A DNA stretch of 11,743 nt from CAYQTK01 sp964420375. GTDB lineage: Bacteria > RBG-13-61-14 > DATKZS01. The notes beneath the pieces were generated by a model that worked only from the letters and a program-made list of their open reading frames with translations, was not told the DNA's origin and did not search any database. Position numbers and translations under genes: made by a program. Shown here one piece after another: positions 6,221-11,673 of this stretch. Position 1 is the first letter of the stretch; every line of letters begins with the position of its first letter. The stretch spans positions 1 through 11,743 of the forward strand of contig CAYQTK010000131.1 of assembly GCA_964420375.1 (NCBI GenBank), in the 5' to 3' direction.

Positions 6221-7057
6221 CTACAGGTTCCGGAAGACCTTGAGGTAATAGCGCAGGAATTCGGGAACGGAGCGCACGTCCAATGCTTCGCGTGCTACGT
6301 GGAAGATGCGGGGAGAGAGAATTTTCATGGTTCTTTCATACTTTTTGTAGGCGTCTTCGATGGCAAGCTCGCTATGTTCGCGCAAAACACTTTCCACCAC
6401 TTGGGCAACATTGGAAGCAATGTGTGAGACGGCAAGCTCGCCCTTTTCTGCGCTGGCGCGGGATACCGGGTCCTTGCCCATGATGCCGCGGTCAAGACGC
6501 TCGAGGGTGGAGAGTCCCCTGGGAAGCGCATCCAGGCGGATGAGCCCGGGCTCGAGCGCCATCATGATGGATGTCTCCCACATGCCGGCATGGTCGCCGT
6601 AGTAATCAAGATCGGTTGCGAACACGGTCTCGGGCGCGCCCATCACAAACGCGCCGGCTTTCTTACTGTTAAACCTCCTTGATTCCCTCTTCAACAGCTT
6701 GACAAGCGAGGGGGGGTAATGTCCGGTTAGTATCACGATCATTTTAAAGCCGAAGTCCGCAACCTGGGGAATGGCGTGTCTTATTACCGATCTTACGTAT
6801 CGCTTTTTAAAGTGGAGGGTAAAAGGGAACGGCATGGTGTCGAAAGCGCCCCAGTACATGGCTGGAAAAACCACTCCCCCGGTACTCTCTGCGCACGCCT
6901 CGCAAAGGGCCCGGGCTTTGAGGCCGTCCAGTCCCAAAGGACCGTGCTCGCCGTGCCACTCGAGCGCGCCCAGCGGAACATAGGCCACCGGGCTCTCCGC
7001 AATGACCCGCCGCATGTCCGCGGGACGCGACTGTTCGTATTTTATATAATCCGCCAT
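6221..7057 (-). CDS. Creatininase-family amidohydrolase
   Basis: A 278-residue cytosolic protein of the creatininase superfamily (creatinine amidohydrolase, FAPy deformylase ArfB, MftE-type peptidase): metal-dependent hydrolases of amide-type bonds. The first metal motif is E33-W-H35-G-E-H-G-P-L-G-L-D44, with spacing identical to creatininase E34/H36/D45. H113 in TGHYPPS replaces the usual NGHGGN or NGHYEN: the His is kept, the Asn is lost and the Glu position is Pro115. The DHAGMWETS motif (155-163) provides H156 and E161, the E expected in members that lack the central Glu. Family membership is firm; substrate is not. The ATG at 7057 is preceded by CAAGG about 8 nt upstream. Its 3' end meets sulfatase 2 tail to tail, leaving no room for a terminator. 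No mycofactocin or riboflavin/F420 genes lie nearby to suggest a specific role. Confidence 0.87.
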   Translation of the reverse strand: MADYIKYEQSRPADMRRVIAESPVAYVPLGALEWHGEHGPLGLDGLKARALCEACAESTGGVVFPAMYWGAFDTMPFPFTLHFKKRYVRSVIRHAIPQVADFGFKMIVILTGHYPPSLVKLLKRESRRFNSKKAGAFVMGAPETVFATDLDYYGDHAGMWETSIMMALEPGLIRLDALPRGLSTLERLDRGIMGKDPVSRASAEKGELAVSHIASNVAQVVESVLREHSELAIEDAYKKYERTMKILSPRIFHVAREALDVRSVPEFLRYYLKVFRNL

Positions 7058-7111
7058 AGTCGGACCTTGCTTCAGAGACGTCCTGTCCGGATAATAATGG
7101 TATCAGACTGC

Positions 7112-7140
7112 ATTATCACTTAATCCGAACTTCTCGGCAA
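7112..7140 (-). promoter_or_regulatory. Candidate promoter for the creatininase-family gene
   Basis: On the minus strand TTGCCG (7140-7135), a 17-bp spacer and GATAAT (7117-7112) predict a start near 7105 and a leader of about 48 nt. The -10 matches 5/6 and is preceded by AAGT rather than a TGN extension; the -35 matches 4/6. The -10 lies in one arm of the inverted repeat CGGATAATAATG (7088-7099) / CATTATCACTTAATCCG (7111-7127), which may be an operator. Confidence 0.4.
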
Positions 7141-7273
7141 ACAACGGATGTTTTCAGTCCCTTATCAGTGAAATTGTTGCCGGATTTGTCATGAAATTAT
7201 ATCAAAGGCATATAAAACATACTGCCCCTTAACCCCTCAGGGTAGTAGTCCGACCCGCCGGCACGGGCAACTT

Positions 7274-7387
7274 GGTGTGTTGTCAAGGCCACACTGACGT
7301 ATAGTGTGCGAGCGACGGAAGTCGCGACTTTCGCTGCTCGCCCGAAGAATATCTGTCTTGTAAGCGACAAAAAACGCTTGACAGGGC
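7274..7387 (-). repeat. Intergenic palindromic repeat, copy B (114 bp)
   Basis: This element is an ungapped 114-bp match, in opposite orientation, to copy C1 (9489-9602). By hand count 91 of 114 bases agree. Conserved blocks on the plus strand are GGTGTgTTGTCAAG, ACACTGACGTATAGTGTGCG with AGCGAC, GTCGCGA, GAATATCTGTCTTGTAAGCG and CGCTTGACAGGGC. It has TGTCAAG/CTTGACA ends and includes a second small hairpin, AAGCG...CGCTT, at its right end. It begins 6 bp beyond the stop codon of the small membrane protein gene (7394). Confidence 0.88.
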
Positions 7388-7393
7388 ATTAGC

Positions 7394-7945
7394 TTATTTG
7401 TGTTGGCCTTGCCCGTCCTTTAGCCGGTCTTCCAGGGGAAGCGAAAGAAACGAAGAGAGTTCGGAACCTCCCTTGCGCGCGTCGGCAAGCTCGCCCACCA
7501 TTACCTGAACCGGGCCCGCGCCTGCACCGCCTTCCAGAAGGACCTTGAACACGGTGTTATACTTGAGCTCTTTGCCTTCGATAACCTCTTTTTCCAGGGC
7601 CACCCGGTCATAGTCGTCGAGCGCAATTACGGTCTGCCGGTAGGGAAGAATGAATCCTCTTCTCAAGACCACTGCCTGGTTGCGCCTGTCGATCATCAGG
7701 TCCTGTCGAAAGCCGATAATAGCGCCCCCCAGTGCCGCCATCACTCCGCCGAAGGGGACTGCGAAAAACCACGGCAAGGGCTTGCCGTGCACGGGAAGAA
7801 CCTCGAGGGGAATAAGCAGGATGTAGAGCCCCACCACTATCAAGGCCCCTCCTCCAAAAAGCTTGAAGGACTCGTCAGGCTTGCGGAGCCGCACCATGTC
7901 CGGGTCTATGCGGTTCCTCTCGAATATCTCCAGGTCGGATTTCAT
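7394..7945 (-). CDS. Two-TM protein with PH-like/Ycf4-like layout, function unknown
   Basis: A 183-residue membrane protein. A charged 28-residue cytosolic N-terminus precedes TM1 (about 29-50, rich in Gly/Leu/Ile) and TM2 (about 58-79). The remaining 100 residues look like a beta-rich cytosolic domain: LMIDRRNQAVVLRRGF, then QTVIALDDYDRVALEKE and later FKVLLEGG and VQVMVGELAD. This order, two helices then a PH-like fold with an RRNQAVVLRR-type first hairpin, recalls bacterial PH domains and the Ycf4 photosystem-assembly fold. I see no sequence motif that proves either relation. It follows the nicotinate phosphoribosyltransferase by 35 bp on the same strand and is probably cotranscribed with it. 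The start codon has only a weak GGTGA as ribosome site. Repeat copy B directly follows its stop. A role in NAD salvage is not demonstrated. Confidence 0.75.
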   Translation of the reverse strand: MKSDLEIFERNRIDPDMVRLRKPDESFKLFGGGALIVVGLYILLIPLEVLPVHGKPLPWFFAVPFGGVMAALGGAIIGFRQDLMIDRRNQAVVLRRGFILPYRQTVIALDDYDRVALEKEVIEGKELKYNTVFKVLLEGGAGAGPVQVMVGELADARKGGSELSSFLSLPLEDRLKDGQGQHK

Positions 7946-7980
7946 TGGTTGTCACCGGAAATTCCCTGCCGGCGGGATAT

Positions 7981-9453
7981 TTATGCTTCCGTCCTTTCTT
8001 TTATCAGATGGTTTTTCACCTTTGCCAGCTCCTCTGTCAAGACCACGGGGTACAGGTGCGGGTTGCGGAGCCGCTTCATCTCCTCCGGCAAGGCTTCGAT
8101 TTTTTGGCCGGCATACTCTTTTATCTCGTCCAGACCAGGAGAAGGAGTGATTACTTTGCCCTTCTCCATGACCTTGGAAAGAAGCGGCTCTGCTCGGTCG
8201 GCATGGTATGTAAACACCCGGTGAAGCCTCTCCCGGTCCACCGCGCGGACTTTGCCGGAGCACGGCTGTTGCCCCCCTTCGTGACAGAGCACGTCCGACA
8301 AGGGGTACCCGTCACCGTTGTAAAGCCTGATCACCTTTTTCCTGTCCGGGTCAGTGGTCTTTTCCGGGTTCCCCGCCACCTTGAGACGCGGCTGCCACTT
8401 TCCCTCTTCATGGACGGCCACTATTTTGTAAACACCCCCCAGCGCGGGGTAGTCGCGGGAGGTGATAAGATGCGTGCCCACTCCCCAGGCGTTGATCATG
8501 GCCCCTTGCCTCTTCAGGTCCGCGATAAGGTCTTCATCCAGGTCGCTCGAGCCCACGATACGGGGATTTTTAAACCCTGCCTCCACGAGCTGCTTGTAGG
8601 CCTGCTTGGAAAGCCGCGCCAGGTCTCCGGAGTCGATGCGGATGGCTGCCTGCACCTGGGGGTTAATTTTGCGAAGATCTTCAAATACCTTGATGGCGTT
8701 GGGAACTCCGCTTCGCAAGGTATCGTAAGTGTCGACCAACAGGAGGCAGGAGTCTGGAAAGACCCGGGCATAGGCTTTGAATGCTTCGAGTTCCGAGTCG
8801 TGGCTCATGACCCAGGAGTGGGCATGGGTGCCGCTTATGGGTATGCCATATATCTTGCCTGCCAGCACGTTGGATGTTGCCGCGCATCCGCCTATATATG
8901 CGGCGCGTGCTCCGGTCACTCCCCCGTCCGGCCCCTGGGCCCTGCGGAGTCCGAACTCGAGCACCGGGTCGCCGAGAGCTGCCAGGCACGTGCGCGCAGC
9001 CTTGGTAGCCACCAGGGTGGGGTAGTTAAGGGTGTTCAATACATAGGTCTCCAAAAGCTGGGCCGCGGCCAGCGGGCCTTCCACCCGCAGGAGCGGCTCG
9101 TTCGGAAACACGGGTGTGCCCTCCGGCACGGCCCACACGTCAACCTCGGGGCGGAACGTGGAAAGATAGTCGATGACCTCCTTGTCAAAGCCCGCGGATT
9201 GCTCCAGGTACTCGAGGTCGGAGGCGCTGAAGCTCATGTTCTCGACGCCCTTTAAAAGCTCTTCGAGGCCGGCGAACACTGCAAACCCCGAGTGAGGCGG
9301 CAGGTCTCGGAAGAAGAACTCGAAGGCCACCTTGCGCTCGTGAAGTCCCGTCTTCAGGTACCCGATGAGCATGGTCAGCTCGTAAAGGTCGGTCAACAGG
9401 GCCATGTTCCGCCGCTCGAACCACGGCTTATGAGGGTCTTTTTCGCTTATCAT
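7981..9453 (-). CDS. pncB: Nicotinate phosphoribosyltransferase
   Basis: A 490-residue enzyme that condenses nicotinate with PRPP, coupled to ATP hydrolysis, to give nicotinate mononucleotide in the Preiss-Handler NAD salvage route. It is a type II phosphoribosyltransferase-fold, cytosolic enzyme. Diagnostic stretches are MALLTDLYELTM (17-28), EFGLRRAQGPDG (166-177), GTHAHSW (208-214, containing the phosphohistidine-type site), DTYDTLRSG (241-249), RIDSGDL (272-278) and GVGTHLITS (324-332). Length fits the approximately 490-residue bacterial class. The ATG at 9453 is preferred over Met17 because AAAAGGA lies about 8 nt upstream. Its partner pncA is the next gene upstream on the same strand, separated by 269 bp that are mostly repeat copy C. 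A TTGACA at the repeat's left end (9498-9493) points into this gene. The small membrane protein gene follows 35 bp downstream. Confidence 0.95.
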   Translation of the reverse strand: MISEKDPHKPWFERRNMALLTDLYELTMLIGYLKTGLHERKVAFEFFFRDLPPHSGFAVFAGLEELLKGVENMSFSASDLEYLEQSAGFDKEVIDYLSTFRPEVDVWAVPEGTPVFPNEPLLRVEGPLAAAQLLETYVLNTLNYPTLVATKAARTCLAALGDPVLEFGLRRAQGPDGGVTGARAAYIGGCAATSNVLAGKIYGIPISGTHAHSWVMSHDSELEAFKAYARVFPDSCLLLVDTYDTLRSGVPNAIKVFEDLRKINPQVQAAIRIDSGDLARLSKQAYKQLVEAGFKNPRIVGSSDLDEDLIADLKRQGAMINAWGVGTHLITSRDYPALGGVYKIVAVHEEGKWQPRLKVAGNPEKTTDPDRKKVIRLYNGDGYPLSDVLCHEGGQQPCSGKVRAVDRERLHRVFTYHADRAEPLLSKVMEKGKVITPSPGLDEIKEYAGQKIEALPEEMKRLRNPHLYPVVLTEELAKVKNHLIKERTEA

Positions 9454-9483
9454 GACTTAATCCTTTTAAAGGATCATCTTACT

Positions 9484-9602
9484 CCAGTGCTCTGTCAAGC
9501 GATTTCCGTCGCTTACAAGATAGATATTTTTCGTCCAAGCGACTGATATCGCGACTGAAGTCGCTCGCACACTATGCGTCAGTGTAAGCTTGACAAGACA
9601 CC
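9484..9602 (+). repeat. Intergenic palindromic repeat, copy C1
   Basis: This copy starts with CCAGTGCTCTGTCAAGCG and ends with GCTTGACAAGACACC. It contains the hairpin core GCGACTGAAGTCGC (9551-9564) followed by a 20-bp arm. The stretch 9489-9602 matches copy B over 114 bp in inverted orientation. A further small hairpin, AAGCG...CGCTT, sits at the left. The 34 bp at 9551-9584 are identical to 9661-9694 in copy C2. Confidence 0.9.
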
Positions 9603-9697
9603 AGTGTTTTGTCAAATGCTTTTCCTGGAATAAGAGAGAGTCGTGCGAGCGATTGATACCGCGACTGAAGTCGCTCGCACACTATGCGTCAGTGCGA
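9601..9697 (+). repeat. Intergenic palindromic repeat, copy C2 (tandem to C1)
   Basis: This is a second unit directly following C1. It starts CCAGTGTTTTGTCAA (13 of 15 bases as at the C1 start) and reaches the same 34-bp block, identical at 9551-9584 and 9661-9694, exactly 110 bp later. The 20 bp before that block also match at 16 positions. Its left half aligns with copy A1 on the opposite strand. It ends about 25 bp from the pncA stop codon (9723). Confidence 0.9.
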
Positions 9698-9722
9698 GTT
9701 TCATCTTCCTTCTCAAATGCTC

Positions 9723-10310
9723 CTACTCGAGATCGGAGGAATTTATCAGGCCGGCACCCTGTTTTTTCATGTCTTCCAGCGCGGCCTGACCGTTGCCTTG
9801 GGGAACGTCCACCGCCCGGCAGGCGTCGTCTATTACAAAGGTCTCAAACCCTTCTTTCAAGGCGTCCTCCACTGTGAACTTCACGCAGTAATCAGTGGCC
9901 ACGCCTCCAACGAAGACCCTTTGCACGCCTCGGTCGCTGAGCTGTTTGGCAAGGTCAGTGGCCTGGAAGCCGCTGTAGGCCTCCTTGTCACTTTCCGGCG
10001 CCTTGCTGACGATAATGGCGTCCTCCGGCACCCGGAGCTCGGGATGGAACTCCGCTCCCTTGGTGCCTCTTACCGCGTGGGGAGGCCAGCTCATGTCCGT
10101 GAACTTGGGGTCCGATGAAAACGATATGTGGTCCTCCGGGTGCCAGTCGCGGGTGAACACACGGGTTTGAAACAAGGGCAGCAGCCGGTTGATCACCGGC
10201 ACCACCGCGTCGCCGTCCTTTACGCCCATCGAGCCGCCCGGCAGAAAATCGTTCTGGACATCAACTGCAATAAACGCATCTCCTGGTTTTATCTTGATCC
10301 TCTCGGCCAT
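9723..10310 (-). CDS. pncA: Nicotinamidase (isochorismatase-like hydrolase)
   Basis: A 195-residue cytosolic enzyme that deamidates nicotinamide to nicotinate, which feeds the phosphoribosyltransferase encoded downstream. The isochorismatase-like fold and catalytic triad are visible: D17 in AVDVQNDFLPGGS, K103 in IVSKAPESD, and C142 in GGVATDYCVKFT, preceded by the cis-peptide-type V-A. Metal-binding positions are D55 and H57 in RDWHPEDH, and H78 in WPPHAVRGT. H61 is a nearby further candidate. The PPHAVRGTKGAEFHPEL stretch is typical of nicotinamidases (E. coli PncA has a close equivalent) and argues against other family members. The ATG at 10310 follows GGGAGG at 7 nt. It is divergent from the SDR gene across a 370-bp spacer and is separated from pncB by repeat C, which might break or modulate the transcript. 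Confidence 0.95.
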   Translation of the reverse strand: MAERIKIKPGDAFIAVDVQNDFLPGGSMGVKDGDAVVPVINRLLPLFQTRVFTRDWHPEDHISFSSDPKFTDMSWPPHAVRGTKGAEFHPELRVPEDAIIVSKAPESDKEAYSGFQATDLAKQLSDRGVQRVFVGGVATDYCVKFTVEDALKEGFETFVIDDACRAVDVPQGNGQAALEDMKKQGAGLINSSDLE

Positions 10311-10371
10311 TTTCGAACCTCCCTCTTAGTCGGGTTTAAAGCTGAAAACCTCTCCTCTGCCTGTACTTATA

Positions 10372-10400
10372 ATCTTCATCATAACATTAAAGCCTGTCAA
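10372..10400 (-). promoter_or_regulatory. Candidate promoter for pncA
   Basis: A perfect -35 TTGACA (10400-10395 on the minus strand), a 17-bp spacer and a weak -10 GAAGAT (10377-10372) predict a leader of about 55 nt. The -10 matches only 3/6, so an alternative -10 or an activator may be needed. Its sequence resembles the divergent SDR promoter (see findings). Confidence 0.3.
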
Positions 10401-10572
10401 GGCGGAAAGTAACCGAGGGCAAGTGGGGGATGTGAAGATACTCACTGCCCATTGCCCATTTGGTTTCAGCTTTTCCAGGAAATTTTTTCTCCATGCTCTT
10501 GATTCCATGCAAAAGAATTCCGCTAATACATAACTGCCGCACAAATAGTTGCATCGCCTAAGCGGGGTTGTC

Positions 10573-10601
10573 TTGACAGCATTAACATAATATGAAAGAA
10601 T
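10573..10601 (+). promoter_or_regulatory. Candidate promoter for the SDR gene
   Basis: A perfect -35 TTGACA (10573-10578), a 17-bp AT-rich spacer and AAGAAT (10596-10601, 4/6 match) predict a start near 10608 and a leader of about 73 nt before the ATG at 10681. Confidence 0.4.
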
Positions 10602-10665
10602 TTTGGCCATAGTCGGGGATGTCCCGCGGGTAATTTATTTTTCAAAATTCATATCAATTTCAGAA

Positions 10666-10672
10666 AAGGAGG
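10666..10672 (+). promoter_or_regulatory. Strong ribosome-binding site fixing the SDR start
   Basis: AAGGAGG, a complete anti-16S match, lies 8 nt before the ATG at 10681. The frame is open to a TTG at 10603, but the leading residues from there do not look like an SDR N-terminus, whereas MGLLDGKVVAITGAG does. Confidence 0.85.
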
Positions 10673-10680
10673 ATGTAAGC

Positions 10681-11598
10681 ATGGGTTTGCTCGACGGCAA
10701 AGTAGTAGCGATCACCGGCGCAGGCGCCGGCATCGGCAGGGAGCACGCGATCCTGGCCGCCAAGGAGGGAGCGCGGGTGGTAGTCAATGACCTGGGCGGT
10801 TCCCGTGACGGCGCGGGTGCGGACCAGAAGGTTGCCGACCAGGTAGTGGAAGAGATCAAGGAGGCTGGCGGAGACGCTGTAGGCCACTACGAAGACATCT
10901 CGCAGACGGAGGGAGCGGAGTCCCTTATCAAGGCGGGAGTGGACAAGTGGGGCCAGTTTGACGCCCTGGTCAACAATGCGGGCATCCTTCGCGACAAGAT
11001 GAGCTTCAACATGACCGACGACGAGTGGGACCTGGTAATCAAGGTCCACCTTCGCGGACACTTCATGTGCGCCCGTGCCGCCTGCCAGCACTTCCGCAAG
11101 GCCAGCAAAGAAGGGAACCTCCCCAATGGAGGAGCGATTGTAAACACCTCGTCCACTTCCGGTCTGCTCGGAAACCCGGGCCAGGCCAATTACGGCGCCG
11201 CCAAGATGGGCATCGTGGGAATGATGAACACCATGGCGCAGGAGCTTGGCAAGTATAACATCAGGATCAATACCATCGCCCCCATGGCCCTGACCAGGCT
11301 TACCGAAGACCTGCCCATCGCCGGAATGATGAAGCAGCTCACCCCCGCTCACATAGCGCCGGTGGTCATCTTCCTCTGTTCCGACGCAGCGCAGGGAATC
11401 ACCGGACAGGTGTTCGGGACCTTCGGCAAGTACGTCCAGATATGGCGCCTGCCCCGCCCGGTTCATTACTACGAGGCAGAGGGAGAGATGTGGGACCCCA
11501 ACGACCTGGCCAAGAACGCCGATCACATGAAAAAGGTCATTGAAAGCGTGAACGCTCCCTACATGCCCGGCTCGCCCGGTCCCAAATTCGAAGCGTAA
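10681..11598 (+). CDS. SDR-family (3R)-hydroxyacyl-CoA dehydrogenase, MFE-2-like
   Basis: A 305-residue classical short-chain dehydrogenase/reductase closest in pattern to the (3R)-hydroxyacyl-CoA dehydrogenase domain of peroxisomal multifunctional enzyme type 2 (HSD17B4). The Rossmann glycine motif is T12-G-A-G-A-G-I-G19. N36-D37 after the second strand suggests NAD rather than NADP, and NNAG (98-101) gives N99. The catalytic residues are S158, Y171 and K175, in TSSTSG and NYGAAK. The stretches ILRDKMSFNMTDDEWD and GNPGQANYGAAKMG mirror MFE-2. The C-terminal tail from about 245 extends past a minimal 250-residue SDR, as in that family, but no fused hydratase or SCP-2 domain is present. It probably acts in beta-oxidation or a related hydroxyacyl-CoA step. 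It appears monocistronic, with its own promoter, a strong ribosome site and a terminator. The exact substrate is not proven. Confidence 0.9.
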   Translation: MGLLDGKVVAITGAGAGIGREHAILAAKEGARVVVNDLGGSRDGAGADQKVADQVVEEIKEAGGDAVGHYEDISQTEGAESLIKAGVDKWGQFDALVNNAGILRDKMSFNMTDDEWDLVIKVHLRGHFMCARAACQHFRKASKEGNLPNGGAIVNTSSTSGLLGNPGQANYGAAKMGIVGMMNTMAQELGKYNIRINTIAPMALTRLTEDLPIAGMMKQLTPAHIAPVVIFLCSDAAQGITGQVFGTFGKYVQIWRLPRPVHYYEAEGEMWDPNDLAKNADHMKKVIESVNAPYMPGSPGPKFEA

Positions 11599-11617
11599 AC
11601 CGGCAAAATCGGTTATT

Positions 11618-11668
11618 CACAATCAAGGGGGACGGCAAATAGGCTGTCCCCCTTTTGATTGTGCTTTT
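11618..11668 (+). terminator. Strong stem-loop terminator after the SDR gene
   Basis: The left arm CACAATCAAGGGGGACGGC (11618-11636) pairs with a right arm ending TTTTGATTGTG (11643-11663). This gives about 19 base pairs with one G-U, a 2-nt bulge on the right and a 6-nt loop (11637-11642), followed by CTTTTG. It lies 20 bp after the stop codon. The short U-run makes intrinsic termination likely but not textbook. The near-perfect stem could work in both directions. Confidence 0.8.
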
Positions 11669-11673
11669 GTGTC

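Larger units (their letters stand above)
7058..7393. other. 336-bp gene-free spacer
   Basis: This spacer separates the creatininase gene start from the stop of the small membrane protein gene, both on the minus strand. It holds a candidate promoter (7112-7140), an imperfect inverted repeat (7088-7127), an AT-rich stretch with a TATAAT on the minus strand (7201-7196), and repeat copy B (7274-7387). No tRNA, no convincing small ORF and no T-tailed terminator were seen. Confidence 0.7.
10311..10680. other. 370-bp divergent spacer between pncA and the SDR gene
   Basis: This spacer holds two outward candidate promoters (10372-10400 minus, 10573-10601 plus), an imperfect hairpin GGGCAAGTG...CACTGCCC (about 10417-10450), a short direct repeat TGCCCAT, and a distant inverted pair AGCTGAAAACC/GGTTTCAGCT. 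A 94-codon minus-strand frame (10610-10326) lacks a ribosome site and looks spurious. No RNA gene or riboswitch was recognised. Confidence 0.6.

Noticed and set aside
7945..9255. A 436-codon open frame on the plus strand opposite pncB
   Set aside because: It lies entirely antisense to a full-length, motif-complete phosphoribosyltransferase. It starts without a ribosome site, is His/Gly/Val rich in the way of GC-rich shadow frames, and has no recognisable domain.
9551..9694. CRISPR-like repeats
   Set aside because: Only two identical 34-bp blocks, and the intervening sequence is itself homologous to other repeat copies, so it is not a unique spacer. No cas genes are present.
10305..10330. tRNA T-arm-like TTCGAACC
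   Set aside because: No acceptor, D or anticodon stems can be built around it; it is the pncA ribosome-site region.
10326..10610. A 94-codon minus-strand frame in the pncA-SDR spacer
   Set aside because: No Shine-Dalgarno, mixed low-quality composition, overlaps both candidate promoters and ends just before the pncA ribosome site. Most likely chance.
10603..10680. TTG start giving the SDR a 26-residue extension
   Set aside because: The ATG at 10681 has a perfect AAGGAGG and begins a typical SDR N-terminus.
10660..11526. A 288-codon minus-strand frame opposite the SDR gene
   Set aside because: It is a shadow of an intact SDR with catalytic Ser-Tyr-Lys, and its composition shows no protein family pattern.
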